Shown here: positions 34,833 through 44,549 of the stretch, in pieces
Layout: every line of letters begins with the position of its first letter
Numbering within the stretch: the first letter of the stretch is position 1
DNA from: Micavibrio aeruginosavorus EPB
GTDB lineage: Bacteria; Pseudomonadota; Alphaproteobacteria; Micavibrionales; Micavibrionaceae
Direction: 5' to 3'
DNA length: 64,000 bases
Assembly: GCF_000348745.1 (NCBI RefSeq)
Contig: NC_020812.1
Coordinates: forward strand, 939,444 to 1,003,443
The notes under the pieces: generated by a model
What the model was told of the DNA's origin: nothing
The model's database searches: none
The model's input: only the letters and a program-made list of their open reading frames with translations
Translations under genes and position numbers: made by a program

Positions 34833-37100
34833 ATGGCACCACGTAAAAAAACCACGAATCAGACCCCTCCGTCCCCCCCGACCGCAGTGATTGATCAATC
34901 GCTGGGCGATATTCTGTCGGAACGGTATCTCTCTTACGCTCTGTCGACGATTATGTCGCGGTCGCTGCCCGATGTGCGCGACGGGTTGAAGCCGGTACAC
35001 CGCCGCCTGTTGTTCGCGATGGACCAGCTGAAACTGACCCCGGATCAGGGCCCGAAAAAATCGGCGCGCGTGGTTGGTGACGTCATCGGTAAATTCCACC
35101 CGCACGGGGACCAATCTGTGTATGACGCGCTGGTCCGTCTGGCGCAGGATTTCGCGGTTCGTTATCCGCTGGTCAATGGTCAGGGTAACTTCGGTAACAT
35201 TGACGGTGATAATGCGGCCGCCATGCGTTACACCGAAGCCAAAATGACCGAGGTTGCGCGATTAATGTTGGAAGACATTGATCAGGATGCGGTTGATTTC
35301 CGCCCGACCTATGACGGATCGGGTGAAGAGCCGCTGGTCATGCCGGGCGCGTTCCCGAACCTGCTGGCCAACGGGTCCTCCGGTATTGCCGTGGGTATGG
35401 CGACGAACATTCCGCCGCATAACGTGGCCGAACTGTGCGATGCCATGACCATGATGCTGGATGATGCCGATGTCACGGTGAAGGACCTGCTGAAACACGT
35501 CAAAGGTCCGGACTTCCCGACGGGCGGCATTCTGGTCGAGCCGAAGGAAAACATTCTGTCCGCCTATGAAACGGGTCGCGGTTCCTTCCGCCTGCGTGCG
35601 CGCTGGGAGAAAGAGGAGCTGAAGGGGGGCGGGTATCAAATCGTCGTCACCGAAATTCCGTATCAGGTTCAGAAATCGAAGCTGGTTGAACGTCTGGCCG
35701 AATTGATCGTCAGCAAAAAAGTTCCGATGCTGGACGACGTGCGGGATGAAAGTGCGGAAGACATCCGCCTGGTTCTCGTGCCGAAAACAAAATTGATCGA
35801 ACCCGAATTGCTGATGGAGGCGTTGTTCCGCAATTCCGATCTGGAAACGCGGTTCTCGCTGAACATGAACGTTTTGGATAACGGCGTCACCCCGCGCGTG
35901 ATGAACCTGAAAGAGGTCTTGTCCGCATGGCTGAAACACCGCCAGGAAGTTCTGGTCCGCGTATCGGCGCACCGTCTGGACAAGGTTCTGCACCGGATCG
36001 AGGTTTTGGACGGTTATATGATCGTCTATCTGAACATCGACGAGGTGATCAAGATCATCCGCGAAAGCGATGAGCCGAAGCCGAAATTGATGAAGAAATT
36101 CGGGCTGACCGAAAATCAGGCCGAAGCGATTTTGAACATGCGTTTGCGGTCTTTGCGCAAGCTGGAAGAAATCGAGATCAAGAAAGAGCATACCAGCCTG
36201 TCGAAAGAGCGCGACCAGCTGCAAGCTTTGATCAAATCCGAAGCCAAGCAATGGGCCGCAATCCGCAAACAGGTGGATGGTCTGAAAGAGTTGTTCGGCC
36301 CGAAAACCGCATTGGGCAAACGCCGCAGCGTGATCGGTAAAACACCGGCCCCGGCCGCGGTTGAGAATTTGGAAGAGGCTCTGGCCGCGATTGATAAAGA
36401 ACCCGTCACCGTGATCCTGTCCGCCAAGGGCTGGATCCGCGCGATGAAGGGCCATGGCCACGATCCGAAAGAATTCAAGTTCAAGGATGGTGACAAGGGC
36501 CGCTTTGCCGTGGAGTGCCAGACGACCGATAAAATATCGTTGTTTGCAACCAATGGCCGGTTCTACACAATCGGTGCGGACAAGTTGCCGTCGGGACGTG
36601 GTTTTGGCGAACCTGTACGTCTGATGATCGATCTGCCGAACGATGCCGATATTCTGGCCGCGATGATTTACAATCCGGATCAGAAATTCCTGATTGCCAG
36701 CGATGATGGCCGTGGCTTTATCGTGTCGACCAAGGATGTGTTGGCCCAGACCAAAAACGGCAAACAGATCCTGAACGTTGATACGGGCAGCGAAGCAAAA
36801 ATCTGTGTTGAAATCCTGCCGGGTCATGACCATCTGGCCGTTATCGGCACCAACCGCAAAATGCTGGTCTTCCCGCTGGATCAAATCCCGGAAATGTCCA
36901 AAGGCAAGGGCGTATCCCTGCAAAAAATCAAGGACGGTACGCTGGCCGATGCCAAGCCGTTCAATATGAAGCAGGGCCTGACCTTCCGCTCTGGCTCCAG
37001 CGAGAAGAAAGTGGATGGGATCAAAGGCTGGCTGGGCGAACGGGCCCAGGTAGGCAAGCTTCCGCCCAATGGCTTCCCCCGCACACCGAAATTCGATTAA
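34833..37100 (+). CDS. parC: DNA topoisomerase IV subunit A
   Basis: Decatenates chromosomes with ParE. The 755-residue protein has the cleavage tyrosine at Tyr133 ([11 protein letters not shown]), the DNA-gate segment [22 protein letters not shown] region, and six weak C-terminal beta-pinwheel blades rather than the GyrA box, which favours ParC over GyrA. The quinolone-determining position equivalent to Ser80 is Gln. Its length is typical of alphaproteobacterial ParC. Confidence 0.94.
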   Translation: MAPRKKTTNQTPPSPPTAVIDQSLGDILSERYLSYALSTIMSRSLPDVRDGLKPVHRRLLFAMDQLKLTPDQGPKKSARVVGDVIGKFHPHGDQSVYDALVRLAQDFAVRYPLVNGQGNFGNIDGDNAAAMRYTEAKMTEVARLMLEDIDQDAVDFRPTYDGSGEEPLVMPGAFPNLLANGSSGIAVGMATNIPPHNVAELCDAMTMMLDDADVTVKDLLKHVKGPDFPTGGILVEPKENILSAYETGRGSFRLRARWEKEELKGGGYQIVVTEIPYQVQKSKLVERLAELIVSKKVPMLDDVRDESAEDIRLVLVPKTKLIEPELLMEALFRNSDLETRFSLNMNVLDNGVTPRVMNLKEVLSAWLKHRQEVLVRVSAHRLDKVLHRIEVLDGYMIVYLNIDEVIKIIRESDEPKPKLMKKFGLTENQAEAILNMRLRSLRKLEEIEIKKEHTSLSKERDQLQALIKSEAKQWAAIRKQVDGLKELFGPKTALGKRRSVIGKTPAPAAVENLEEALAAIDKEPVTVILSAKGWIRAMKGHGHDPKEFKFKDGDKGRFAVECQTTDKISLFATNGRFYTIGADKLPSGRGFGEPVRLMIDLPNDADILAAMIYNPDQKFLIASDDGRGFIVSTKDVLAQTKNGKQILNVDTGSEAKICVEILPGHDHLAVIGTNRKMLVFPLDQIPEMSKGKGVSLQKIKDGTLADAKPFNMKQGLTFRSGSSEKKVDGIKGWLGERAQVGKLPPNGFPRTPKFD

Positions 37101-37103
37101 TAA

Positions 37104-37132
37104 AAAACCCCCGCGATGTGCGGGGGTTTTTT
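37104..37132. terminator. Terminator after parC
   Basis: An 8-bp GC stem (37107-37114 with 37120-37127), five-base loop, A-run before and T6 after. Confidence 0.9.
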
Positions 37133-37157
37133 ATGGCCTTGAATGCTGTCGTTGCGT

Positions 37158-37242
37158 GTCATCCCGAACGTAGTGAGGGATCTCATCTTATGCCTACTTT
37201 ATGAAGTGGAGATCCCTCGTCGCTTCGCTCTGTCGGGATGAC
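37158..37242. repeat. 85-bp imperfect palindromic repeat element
   Basis: Arms share GTCATCCCGA at the outside and AGGGATCTC inside, separated by unequal AT/GC stretches (8 against 15 bases). GTCATCCCGA...GAGGGATCT palindromes of this kind occur as dispersed repeats in many unrelated bacterial genomes. It sits between the convergent parC and motB ends. Confidence 0.65.
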
Positions 37243-37253
37243 AAGGACAAGAT

Positions 37254-38300
37254 TTAAGGGAAATAAACCTCACCCGGTGTCCGTTTAAACGTACCAACCG
37301 GTTTCTGGTTGATGTCTTTGGTCGGGTCTGTGGCGGGGGCTTTGTCCATTTTCACGCCGCGTTTTTCCAGTTCCTGCGTCGCAATCTTGTTCAGATCATC
37401 GCGCAACAGGATAATGCTGATACGGCGGTTGCGGGCATCCTGTGGGTTGTCTTTGAACAAATGGTCTGTATCGGCCTTGCCCACAACGTCGGACAGGCGC
37501 GGTTCGGGAATGCCATCATTCATCAAAACGCGGCGTGTGGCGTTGGCGCGGTCGGCGGAGAGTTCCCAGTTGGTATAGGTCGCGCCGTCGCGGTATTTAA
37601 AGCTGTCCGTATGGCCGCGAACCGAGACGTTGTTCGGCATGGATTTCACGACGTCGGATACGGCATTCATTAATTTCTTGGTTTTATCGAACATCTGGGC
37701 GCTGCCCTTCGGGAACATCGGGTCGCCTTCCTGGTCGACGACCTGAATGCGCAGACCTTCCGGTGTGATATCAACCATCAGGTTCTTGGCCAGTTCGGCC
37801 AATTCCGGGTTTTCTGCGATTTTTTTCTCTAATTCTTCCTTGGCTTCTTCGAAGCGTTTTTCTTCTTCCTGCGCCAGTTCGGCTTTCAACTGTTCCAATT
37901 GCTGGTCGGTGGCGGTGTCTTCCGGTTTTTCTTCACCGCTTTCTCCGCGCTCAAAACTGCGGGTCGTCGTGCCGCTGGTCTGGGGCAGGGAGATGTTCTG
38001 CATCGTCGAGGTCATGGCCCCTTCGGTCGACATCGCGGTCCCGCCCATAACACCACCCGCACCGCTCATGCTCTCGGATACTTTGGGGTGGGTGGGGTCG
38101 AAATAGTTGGAAATGGCGTTCCGCTGTTCTTCGGTCGTCACGTTCAGAAGCCACAGCAGAAGGAAGAACGCCATCATCGCGGTCACGAAGTCGGCATAGG
38201 CCACTTTCCACGCGCCACCATGGTGGCCGCCGCCGGATTTTTTGATCTTCTTGATAATAATCGGACGCTGATCGTCTTTCGATCCTTTGCCTTTGCTCAT
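37254..38300 (-). CDS. motB: Flagellar motor stator protein MotB
   Basis: Anchors the stator to peptidoglycan and carries the proton-binding Asp. The 348-residue protein has the single TM helix with AYADFVTAMMAFFLLLWLL (the Asp is in YADF), a charged Glu/Lys coiled linker at about 120-165, and a C-terminal OmpA-like domain (VSVRGHTDSFKYRDG, NWELSADRANATRRVL). The Asp and no Na+-type signature suggest proton drive. It follows motA by 17 bases. Confidence 0.95.
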   Translation of the reverse strand: MSKGKGSKDDQRPIIIKKIKKSGGGHHGGAWKVAYADFVTAMMAFFLLLWLLNVTTEEQRNAISNYFDPTHPKVSESMSGAGGVMGGTAMSTEGAMTSTMQNISLPQTSGTTTRSFERGESGEEKPEDTATDQQLEQLKAELAQEEEKRFEEAKEELEKKIAENPELAELAKNLMVDITPEGLRIQVVDQEGDPMFPKGSAQMFDKTKKLMNAVSDVVKSMPNNVSVRGHTDSFKYRDGATYTNWELSADRANATRRVLMNDGIPEPRLSDVVGKADTDHLFKDNPQDARNRRISIILLRDDLNKIATQELEKRGVKMDKAPATDPTKDINQKPVGTFKRTPGEVYFP

Positions 38301-38317
38301 CGCAAACGATCCTTATC

Positions 38318-39184
38318 TTAACCCGGGGCTGGCAGTTCGTTCAGTTTTTCCTCCAGCTCCATAAAGCTGGGTTGAACGTGGTGGGGCAGGAATTTACGGG
38401 CGAATTCAACGGCCACCTGCGGTGCGGCCCCATTCAGGAAGGCAATTACGGCGACCTTCATGCAACGGTAATACAGAACTTTGGATTGGGCTTTGCTGCC
38501 CAGTGCGCTGGCAATCGGGCCGACGATGCCATAGGCGACGAACACGCCCAGGAACGTACCGACCAGTGCCCCACCGATCATTTTACCCAAAACTTCCGGC
38601 GGTTCGCTAATCGCGCCCATTGTTTTAATAACGCCCAGAACGGCGGCCACGATACCCAGTGCCGGAATACCATCGGCCATGGTCTGGATCGCGTGGGACG
38701 GGTGCATTTCTTCGTGGTTGATGGTTTCGATTTCCTCGTCCATCAACGCTTCGATCTGGTGCGGGTCTTCGTTGCCCAGCGAGATAATGCGCAGATAGTC
38801 ACAGAAGAACGTGGTCGCATGGTGGTTGGCGGCAAAGCCGGGGAATTGTTTGAACAGTTCGCTGTCATGCGGGTGTTCAATATGTTGTTCAAGCGCCAGC
38901 CAACCCTTGGTCCGGGCCAGCTTGAACGTCATAAACAACATGCTCAGCAATTCCATGTAATCTTTTTTGCTGTGTGCTTCCGGCTTGATCAGGCAATCGA
39001 ATTCCTTCAGCGTGTGTTTGATCACGTCGGTGGAGTTTGCAATCATGAACGCGCCGATGGCGGCACCCAGAATGATCAGCGCTTCGTAGTGAAGAACGGC
39101 GAGAATGGCGCTAAGATGTCCGCCAGCCCACGTGTAGCCGCCGAAAACTGTCGCAAAAACAAAAATAATACCAAAAATCTTCAT
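38318..39184 (-). CDS. motA: Flagellar motor stator protein MotA
   Basis: Inner-membrane stator subunit that couples proton flow to torque. The 288-residue protein has four TM helices and the cytoplasmic loop with characteristic MADGIPALGIVAAVLGVIKTMG and GGALVGTFLGVFVAYGIVGP segments. It forms an operon with motB and is preceded, 56 bases upstream on the same strand, by an EAL-domain gene. Confidence 0.95.
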   Translation of the reverse strand: MKIFGIIFVFATVFGGYTWAGGHLSAILAVLHYEALIILGAAIGAFMIANSTDVIKHTLKEFDCLIKPEAHSKKDYMELLSMLFMTFKLARTKGWLALEQHIEHPHDSELFKQFPGFAANHHATTFFCDYLRIISLGNEDPHQIEALMDEEIETINHEEMHPSHAIQTMADGIPALGIVAAVLGVIKTMGAISEPPEVLGKMIGGALVGTFLGVFVAYGIVGPIASALGSKAQSKVLYYRCMKVAVIAFLNGAAPQVAVEFARKFLPHHVQPSFMELEEKLNELPAPG

Positions 39185-39240
39185 AGTGAACGCGGAGCCG
39201 TTGCTTGTGGTTTAGTGAAACTGAGCGGTTTGATTGTATC

Positions 39241-40887
39241 CTATGTCGTCTCGGCCTGCATCCAGTTTGTGTACTCCGGCTTCGGCATGGGTTTGGAGAA
39301 GAGGTAACCCTGACCGTACCCGATTCCCAGCGACCGGACCTTGTCGGCCTGATCCTGTGTCTCGATCATTTCGGCGATGACCTTAATTTCCAGATCGCGG
39401 CACATTTGGCTCAGGTTCTTCACCATGATGGCGTCGCGTTCGGAATTCAGGATCTTCTTCGTGTACTGCCCGTCAATTTTCACATAATCAACGTGAATGC
39501 GATGGAGGTATTGGAACGAGGCGGACCCGGCGCCAAAATCGTCCAGGCAAACCTTGAACCCGTCATCCTGCAGAATTTTCACGAAATGGTTCACCATGTC
39601 CAAATCCTGAATGGTCGTAGATTCCGTAATCTCGAACATCAGGCGGTCGGACAGGGTTTTGTTCATCATCAATTTGGCGTGCAGGGTTTTGAAAAACTGT
39701 TCGTTTTGAATCGATTGGCCGGACAAGTTCACGGCGAACTTCGTGCGGCGGCCGGATGATTTATAGAGCAGGTAGTTGATGGCCCGTTCGCACACCGCAA
39801 TATCGAAATCGGCGGCCATGCCAATGTCTTCACCGAACACGATCCATTCCTGCGTCGGGGTGTTGTCGCGGAAGCGGGATAGCATTTCAAAGTGAACGGC
39901 ATCGCCCGTTTTCAAATCCACAATCGGTTGGAAGTGCAGGTCAAACGCCAGCTGTTCCACCATGGTTTTGAACTGGCTGATCTTTTGGGCGTTGACGCTG
40001 ACATAGGCTTTGAAGCCGGAGTTCAGTGTTTCGATGGAAAGGGACGTACCTTTGCGTTCAAATTCGTTGATGGTGTAGATCAGCGCCTTGGTCGTTTCCC
40101 GGTCGCTCAGCGTGCTGAGGTCGGCGGATACGGTTTTGCTTTCAACGGTAAAGCCCGTTCCGGTCGGGTCGTTTTCTTTAGCCAATCTCTCAATTTCGCC
40201 GCGTAACATATCGGCATTAATGGCTTTATCGTGAATAACGCTATAACGGCCATCGGCGATTTCTGCCGCCGCTTGGCCGTCAACGGATTTAGAGCTGAGC
40301 AGGGATGTCATGGCGTCACGGAACTGGTTCCATTGTTCGTCGCCGATGCGGCCGCGGACTTCGCCAATGTTGGCAATGTCCAGCAGGGTCATATCCAAAT
40401 CCTGCCCGAGCGATTTGGCCAGGTCGAGTGCTTCCTTCGCCGCGGCCAGGAAGCTTTCTTTGTCTAGAAGCTCGCGGTCTTCGTAAAATTTCACTTCTTC
40501 CGCATGCTTGGACATCAAGACGTTTGAGAAGCCGATGGACAGGTAAAACTTATCGCTGTCCGGCATGCGAATGGCGCTGAGCAGGGCTTGGTGTCCGCCG
40601 CCAATTGTTTCTTCCAATGTGACCAGAACGGGGCCGCAGCGTTGCGCCATGCGCGCACGTTCTTTCATGCTGGACAGGGTGGTGCGGTCATTTGGGGAAA
40701 ACATGTCGAGCCAGCGAATGCCGATCAGGCTTTTATCGTTAATCCCAACCAGGGATCGCGCGGCCCCCAGGGCATAGGCAATCGTTCCGTCCTCGGCGAC
40801 CTCGATCAAGAGGTCGGACGTCGCAAACGAAAACGCGAGGAAACGGTCGCGTTGTTTTTTGATTTTATCGAGCTTGTCGTCTGCCAT
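39241..40887 (-). CDS. EAL-domain c-di-GMP protein upstream of motA
   Basis: A 548-residue cytoplasmic protein: PAS-like N-terminus (DLLIEVAEDGTIAYALG), a middle that keeps a GGDEF fold but reads ADGRY at the signature, and a C-terminal EAL domain at about 320-545. The EAL site has EMLSRF, NLSGQS, EITES, DDFGAG, KIDGQ and EMIET, so metal and substrate residues look largely preserved. ATG 40887 (MADDKLDK) is preferred; ATG 40917 would add ten residues, and neither has a good ribosome site. Position suggests c-di-GMP control of motor function. Confidence 0.85.
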   Translation of the reverse strand: MADDKLDKIKKQRDRFLAFSFATSDLLIEVAEDGTIAYALGAARSLVGINDKSLIGIRWLDMFSPNDRTTLSSMKERARMAQRCGPVLVTLEETIGGGHQALLSAIRMPDSDKFYLSIGFSNVLMSKHAEEVKFYEDRELLDKESFLAAAKEALDLAKSLGQDLDMTLLDIANIGEVRGRIGDEQWNQFRDAMTSLLSSKSVDGQAAAEIADGRYSVIHDKAINADMLRGEIERLAKENDPTGTGFTVESKTVSADLSTLSDRETTKALIYTINEFERKGTSLSIETLNSGFKAYVSVNAQKISQFKTMVEQLAFDLHFQPIVDLKTGDAVHFEMLSRFRDNTPTQEWIVFGEDIGMAADFDIAVCERAINYLLYKSSGRRTKFAVNLSGQSIQNEQFFKTLHAKLMMNKTLSDRLMFEITESTTIQDLDMVNHFVKILQDDGFKVCLDDFGAGSASFQYLHRIHVDYVKIDGQYTKKILNSERDAIMVKNLSQMCRDLEIKVIAEMIETQDQADKVRSLGIGYGQGYLFSKPMPKPEYTNWMQAETT

Positions 40888-41124
40888 GCCGATTTTCGAG
40901 CCGTCACAGCTCCCCATAGAAATACACGCGGAATGCGCCGGGCGAATCTGTCCGGCGCGGGTCTTTGAAGCCCCCAGTCTGGCAGGCGAGATTTACTATT
41001 TAGTTAAGGGATTTAGGCGGTATTTTCCCTATTGGTCGCGCTGTGTTGCTGGCTTGCAAATGGTCCCCATTCGTTACAGGATTTAGGCCGCAGGCAATTG
41101 TGTTCAAGGCGGAGCAGAGTAGAC

Positions 41125-42231
41125 ATGGCATCACAGATCGTAACCGACCCGCATTTGCGCGTTGAAACCCACGGTTCCGTTGGGTTTTTGACGCTGGATC
41201 GGCCCCAGGCGTTGAATGCGCTGACCTTGGGGATGATCCGGGGGATTCATGCGGCGCTGGATGCGTGGCGCGATGATGATGCTATTCGGGCTGTGATTAT
41301 CCGCGGTGCGGGGGATCGGGCGTTTTGCGCGGGCGGGGATGTAAAGGCCGTGTATGAGGCGGGCGTCAATGTGACGGATCCGGATGCCAAGACGGCGATT
41401 GCCCGCGTGTATTTTGCCGATGAATACCGCATGAACCGGGCCTTGTTCCATTACCCAAAGCCGATCATGGCGTTTATGAATGGGATTACGATGGGGGGCG
41501 GCTATGGCGTTGCGGGGCCGTGCCGTTTCCGTATTGCGTCTGAAAAAACATTGTTTGCCATGCCAGAGGTTGGAATTGGCTTCTTTCCCGATGTGGGGTC
41601 TGTTTATTTTTTAACGCGGGCATCGTCACCCGGCATGGGGTTGTGGTTGGCTCTGACGGGGCAGGCGGTTCCGGCGTCGGATATGTTGTATGCCGGGTTG
41701 GCGGACGCGTTTGTGCCATCGGCGGATCATGATGATCTGATTGCTGCGGTGATCCATGCCGTGAATGGCTGCGGTGATGCGCAGGCGGCGAGCGCGGCGA
41801 TTGCGGCCCTGTTACCCGCTGGAAAGGGGGGCGCTGGCGCCTCTGCCCTGGCGCGGAATGCGGAGGCCGTAGCGGGTGTTTTTAAAGTAGAATCTCACAT
41901 TGAGAAAATCGTGCAAAATTCTGAAATATCAGACAATAATTTCTTAAACGAAACGGTACGTATTGTAAAAACACGGGCGCCGCTTAGTCTGAAAATCACG
42001 CATGATTATATGCGCCGGATGCAGGGGGCGTCGTTTGATGCAGTGACGGCCATGGATTACCGATTGGCGATTGGATTCATGCGAGACCATGATTTTTACG
42101 AAGGCATCCGGGCCGCTCTGGTCGACAAGGATAAGGATCCGCGTTGGAACCCGGCCGCGCTGGGGCAGGTGAGTGCCGCCATGGTTGATGCGTATTTTTC
42201 AGATGATCATCCAGATCTGGATGCGGTTTAG
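41125..42231 (+). CDS. Enoyl-CoA hydratase family, 3-hydroxyisobutyryl-CoA hydrolase-like
   Basis: A 368-residue crotonase-fold enzyme. The oxyanion-hole segments AFCAGGDVKAVYEAG and NGITMGGGYGV, plus FAMPEVGIGFFPDVGS and the C-terminal ECH_2 extension, match 3-hydroxyisobutyryl-CoA hydrolase of valine breakdown rather than short hydratases (about 260 residues). The ATG at 41125 has GGAG upstream; the longer frame from 41032 has no support. The stretch 40888-41124 is AT-rich and probably holds divergent promoters. It could also act on other acyl-CoAs. Confidence 0.85.
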   Translation: MASQIVTDPHLRVETHGSVGFLTLDRPQALNALTLGMIRGIHAALDAWRDDDAIRAVIIRGAGDRAFCAGGDVKAVYEAGVNVTDPDAKTAIARVYFADEYRMNRALFHYPKPIMAFMNGITMGGGYGVAGPCRFRIASEKTLFAMPEVGIGFFPDVGSVYFLTRASSPGMGLWLALTGQAVPASDMLYAGLADAFVPSADHDDLIAAVIHAVNGCGDAQAASAAIAALLPAGKGGAGASALARNAEAVAGVFKVESHIEKIVQNSEISDNNFLNETVRIVKTRAPLSLKITHDYMRRMQGASFDAVTAMDYRLAIGFMRDHDFYEGIRAALVDKDKDPRWNPAALGQVSAAMVDAYFSDDHPDLDAV

Positions 42232-42376
42232 TGCTGTATGCGGGAATGGCGTTTAAAGGAAAATTAACTTGTCACCCGCCATATTAAGGTTATGATTCAA
42301 TTAGGATTCAGGGTTTCACGCCCGGTCGTCCTTCCACGCTTTCGCGTATTCACGCTTTCAAGACGGAGCATCTATA

Positions 42377-42853
42377 GTGACCACACCGTATTATGACGCC
42401 ATCCAGTTGATTGAACGGTTACACCGTTATTTCCTCGACGTGCTGAAGGTCGAGCTGGACCGCCGCGGCGTGCAGGACATTAACAACGTCCAGTCGATGA
42501 TCCTTTATAACATTGGGGATGACGATCTGACGGTTGGTGAACTGACCATCCGCGGTTATTACCTCGGCTCGAACGTGTCCTATAACGTGAAGAAGATGGT
42601 CGAAAACGGTTATCTGATTCAGGAACGTTCCGTTCACGACAAACGCTCCATCCGCGTTCGCCTTTCGGACAAGGGGACGGCGCTGCGCGATGCGATTGCG
42701 CAAATGTTGAAACGGCATGAGGAAAAACTGGGCGGCACCGAACTGACCAACCAGCGTCTGAGCGATCTGAACCACACCCTCCATCTGATTGAACGGTTCT
42801 GGGCCGCGCAAACCGGATTCACCGGGGCTCTGGCTGCCGAAGATTTCGATTAA
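42377..42853 (+). CDS. LdtR-like MarR-family regulator
   Basis: A 158-residue winged-helix protein. The segments INNVQSMILYNIGDDDLTVGEL and RGYYLGSNVSYNVKKMVENGYL are characteristic of the alphaproteobacterial LdtR group, named for control of an L,D-transpeptidase in Liberibacter. An L,D-transpeptidase gene lies 9 kb upstream, so that link is plausible but unproven. Start is GTG with GGAG eight bases before. It is followed closely by two genes on the same strand. Confidence 0.82.
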   Translation: MTTPYYDAIQLIERLHRYFLDVLKVELDRRGVQDINNVQSMILYNIGDDDLTVGELTIRGYYLGSNVSYNVKKMVENGYLIQERSVHDKRSIRVRLSDKGTALRDAIAQMLKRHEEKLGGTELTNQRLSDLNHTLHLIERFWAAQTGFTGALAAEDFD

Positions 42854-42874
42854 AGGGATCTGGGGGCGAAACCG

Positions 42875-43408
42875 ATGATCGACGATCTTCCCGTATCATC
42901 GCTGGCGTCCCCGACATCCCGCGTTCATTTCCCGATCGAGGGGCAATCGCCCTGGGTGAATGTCCTGCGCATGATGGTTTTTGGCTCCGCCGCGACCGGC
43001 TTGGTTGTGGCGGGGTTTTTATTATCCGACCCGGGGTTCCAACATGCGGGAATCGTTCTGGCCGTGTTGGCGGTGTTGCTGGTCATGGAATTTGTTGTCG
43101 TGCGCGGGCTGGTTATTCCCCGCAACCGCAATTATGCCCGCTTCCGCATTACGGAACGCCGGATTGAAATCTTTCCGCTGACACCCTCGGGCCTCGCCGC
43201 CGCGCGGGAACCGGATGCCCTGTTCCCGACCGAATATGACGGCGTGTCGGTTCTGACAGAACGGGGAGGCGATGCCTCTGTGGTCACATTGATGCATAAA
43301 ACCCCCGCCAAAAACCTCCCCGCCCGCATTTTCACCAACGACAACGACGCCCGCGACTACGCCATCGCACTGGCCGATGCGCTGGGGTTGAAGGTGGTTT
43401 CAAACTGA
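42875..43408 (+). CDS. DUF2244-like membrane protein
   Basis: A 177-residue protein with two TM helices (about 30-50 and 58-78) followed by a beta-rich cytoplasmic domain. It resembles DUF2244 proteins but I am not certain of the assignment. Its stop codon overlaps the start of the methyltransferase gene (TGATG), indicating translational coupling. Confidence 0.65.
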   Translation: MIDDLPVSSLASPTSRVHFPIEGQSPWVNVLRMMVFGSAATGLVVAGFLLSDPGFQHAGIVLAVLAVLLVMEFVVVRGLVIPRNRNYARFRITERRIEIFPLTPSGLAAAREPDALFPTEYDGVSVLTERGGDASVVTLMHKTPAKNLPARIFTNDNDARDYAIALADALGLKVVSN

Positions 43409-44079
43409 TGCCACCGCGTATGTCTTTTCCTTTGCACCTGAATCTTCCTTATGCCCTAGAGCGTGATCCGCCGGCGTTTGAGGATAATGCGATTAAGTAT
43501 CCGGAGGCGCTGGCCCGGCATTTTATCAAAACCTATACCAAGCGCGGAGATCGGGTGTTTGATCCGTTTGCGGGGTTGGGCACGACGTTGTTCGTGGCCG
43601 AGGAATTGGGGCGGGTGCCGTTTGGCATCGAATATGACGCCCACCGCCATGAATGGGTGGCGGGGCAGCTGGATCACTGGACCAATATGGTGTGCGGTGA
43701 TGCGGGGGCGGTGGAAAAATTTGGTTTTCCGAAGGTGGATTTTTGCATGGCGTCGCCGCCATTCATGCGGGTGACAGACAAATGGAATCCGCTTTATGCC
43801 GGAAATCCGAAACAGGCCGGGTATGACCGGTATTTAAAACGCATGGGCGTGATTTATGCGCGACTGGCCAATGTGATGAAGCGCGGGGCTGTGGTTGTTG
43901 TGCATGCGGATAATTTGCCAGGTACAACCTATACGCCACTGGTCCGTGACCTGAGCCTCGTCATCGGAAAATCTATGCGGTTGGAGGCCGAAACGATTGT
44001 GATGTGGACCGGGCGCGCGGTGCCGGATGATTACAGTCATACGCATTGTTTGGTTTTTCGAAACGTAAAATCAGCCTGA
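43408..44079 (+). CDS. Small SAM-dependent DNA-methylase-like protein
   Basis: A 223-residue protein with motif order I then IV: FDPFAGLGTTLFVAEELGR (SAM-binding), then MASPPFM, an N4/N6 amino-methylase type catalytic motif, and a weak C-terminal FRNVKS. No target-recognition domain of usual size fits, and no restriction enzyme is nearby, so it is either an orphan DNA methylase or a modified-RNA/other amino methyltransferase. Start overlaps the DUF2244-like gene stop by one base. Confidence 0.75.
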   Translation: MPPRMSFPLHLNLPYALERDPPAFEDNAIKYPEALARHFIKTYTKRGDRVFDPFAGLGTTLFVAEELGRVPFGIEYDAHRHEWVAGQLDHWTNMVCGDAGAVEKFGFPKVDFCMASPPFMRVTDKWNPLYAGNPKQAGYDRYLKRMGVIYARLANVMKRGAVVVVHADNLPGTTYTPLVRDLSLVIGKSMRLEAETIVMWTGRAVPDDYSHTHCLVFRNVKSA

Positions 44080-44103
44080 GATCATCTATCTGGCTGATTT
44101 TAC
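44067..44103 (+). terminator. Terminator overlapping the methylase stop codon
   Basis: A 10-bp stem (44067-44076 with 44092-44101), 15-base loop, and a short T-run. The last codons form the left arm. Confidence 0.6.
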
Positions 44104-44186
44104 AGTGAAATATATTTCTATTCAGGGTTTTTAAGGGTGTGTTACAAGGGGCTATTCGTCACACATGATATATAAATGAGGGTATC

Positions 44187-44516
44187 GTGAAAGCTCCGAT
44201 AACAATGAAAGGCGCTGTGTTTATTGAACTTAGTAAATATAAGTTGGCCTATGCAGGCGATCATTCGCGCATGCAGTTGTGCGATGGGTTGCAGATGTCT
44301 GTGATCCCGCGAGGGTTTTTGTCTGGGGTTGCCGCGGCCTTGTTCGGCTGGCCAGAAAATCGGCAGGGACATTATCCACACGACAAGCATAATCAGCGTA
44401 TTGTGCTGGATACAAGCAGATCCAGTCCTGATACACAGGAATTGGTGCATCAAATTTTTGAAGATTGGCCGAACGTGCAGGTTTGTAAAGACTGGCCAAT
44501 CATGCAGATCAAATAA
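44187..44516 (+). CDS. Hypothetical 109-residue protein, unrecognised
   Basis: I recognise no family. The protein has no signal peptide or clear TM helix, an N-terminal strand-rich part, a Trp-Pro motif repeated as GWPENR, DWPNV and DWPIM, and three cysteines. The GTG start has ATGAGGG upstream at good spacing, and a strong terminator follows within five bases of the stop, which supports a real gene. Base composition is more AT-rich than the neighbours, suggesting recent acquisition. Confidence 0.55.
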   Translation: MKAPITMKGAVFIELSKYKLAYAGDHSRMQLCDGLQMSVIPRGFLSGVAAALFGWPENRQGHYPHDKHNQRIVLDTSRSSPDTQELVHQIFEDWPNVQVCKDWPIMQIK

Positions 44517-44549
44517 AAAAATCCCCGCTATTGTGCGGGGATTTTTTTT
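44515..44549. terminator. Bidirectional terminator between the hypothetical gene and the SseB-like gene
   Basis: An 8-bp stem (44521-44528 with 44535-44542), A6 before and T8 after, between convergent coding ends. Confidence 0.88.

Noticed and set aside
35090-35130. Gln at the ParC quinolone-resistance position as acquired resistance
   Set aside because: Gln in HPHGDQS is, to my knowledge, common in alphaproteobacterial ParC, so it is probably ancestral.
35262-36923. 553-codon minus-strand frame opposite parC
   Set aside because: It is a GC-driven shadow of a conserved essential gene, and the product matches nothing recognisable.
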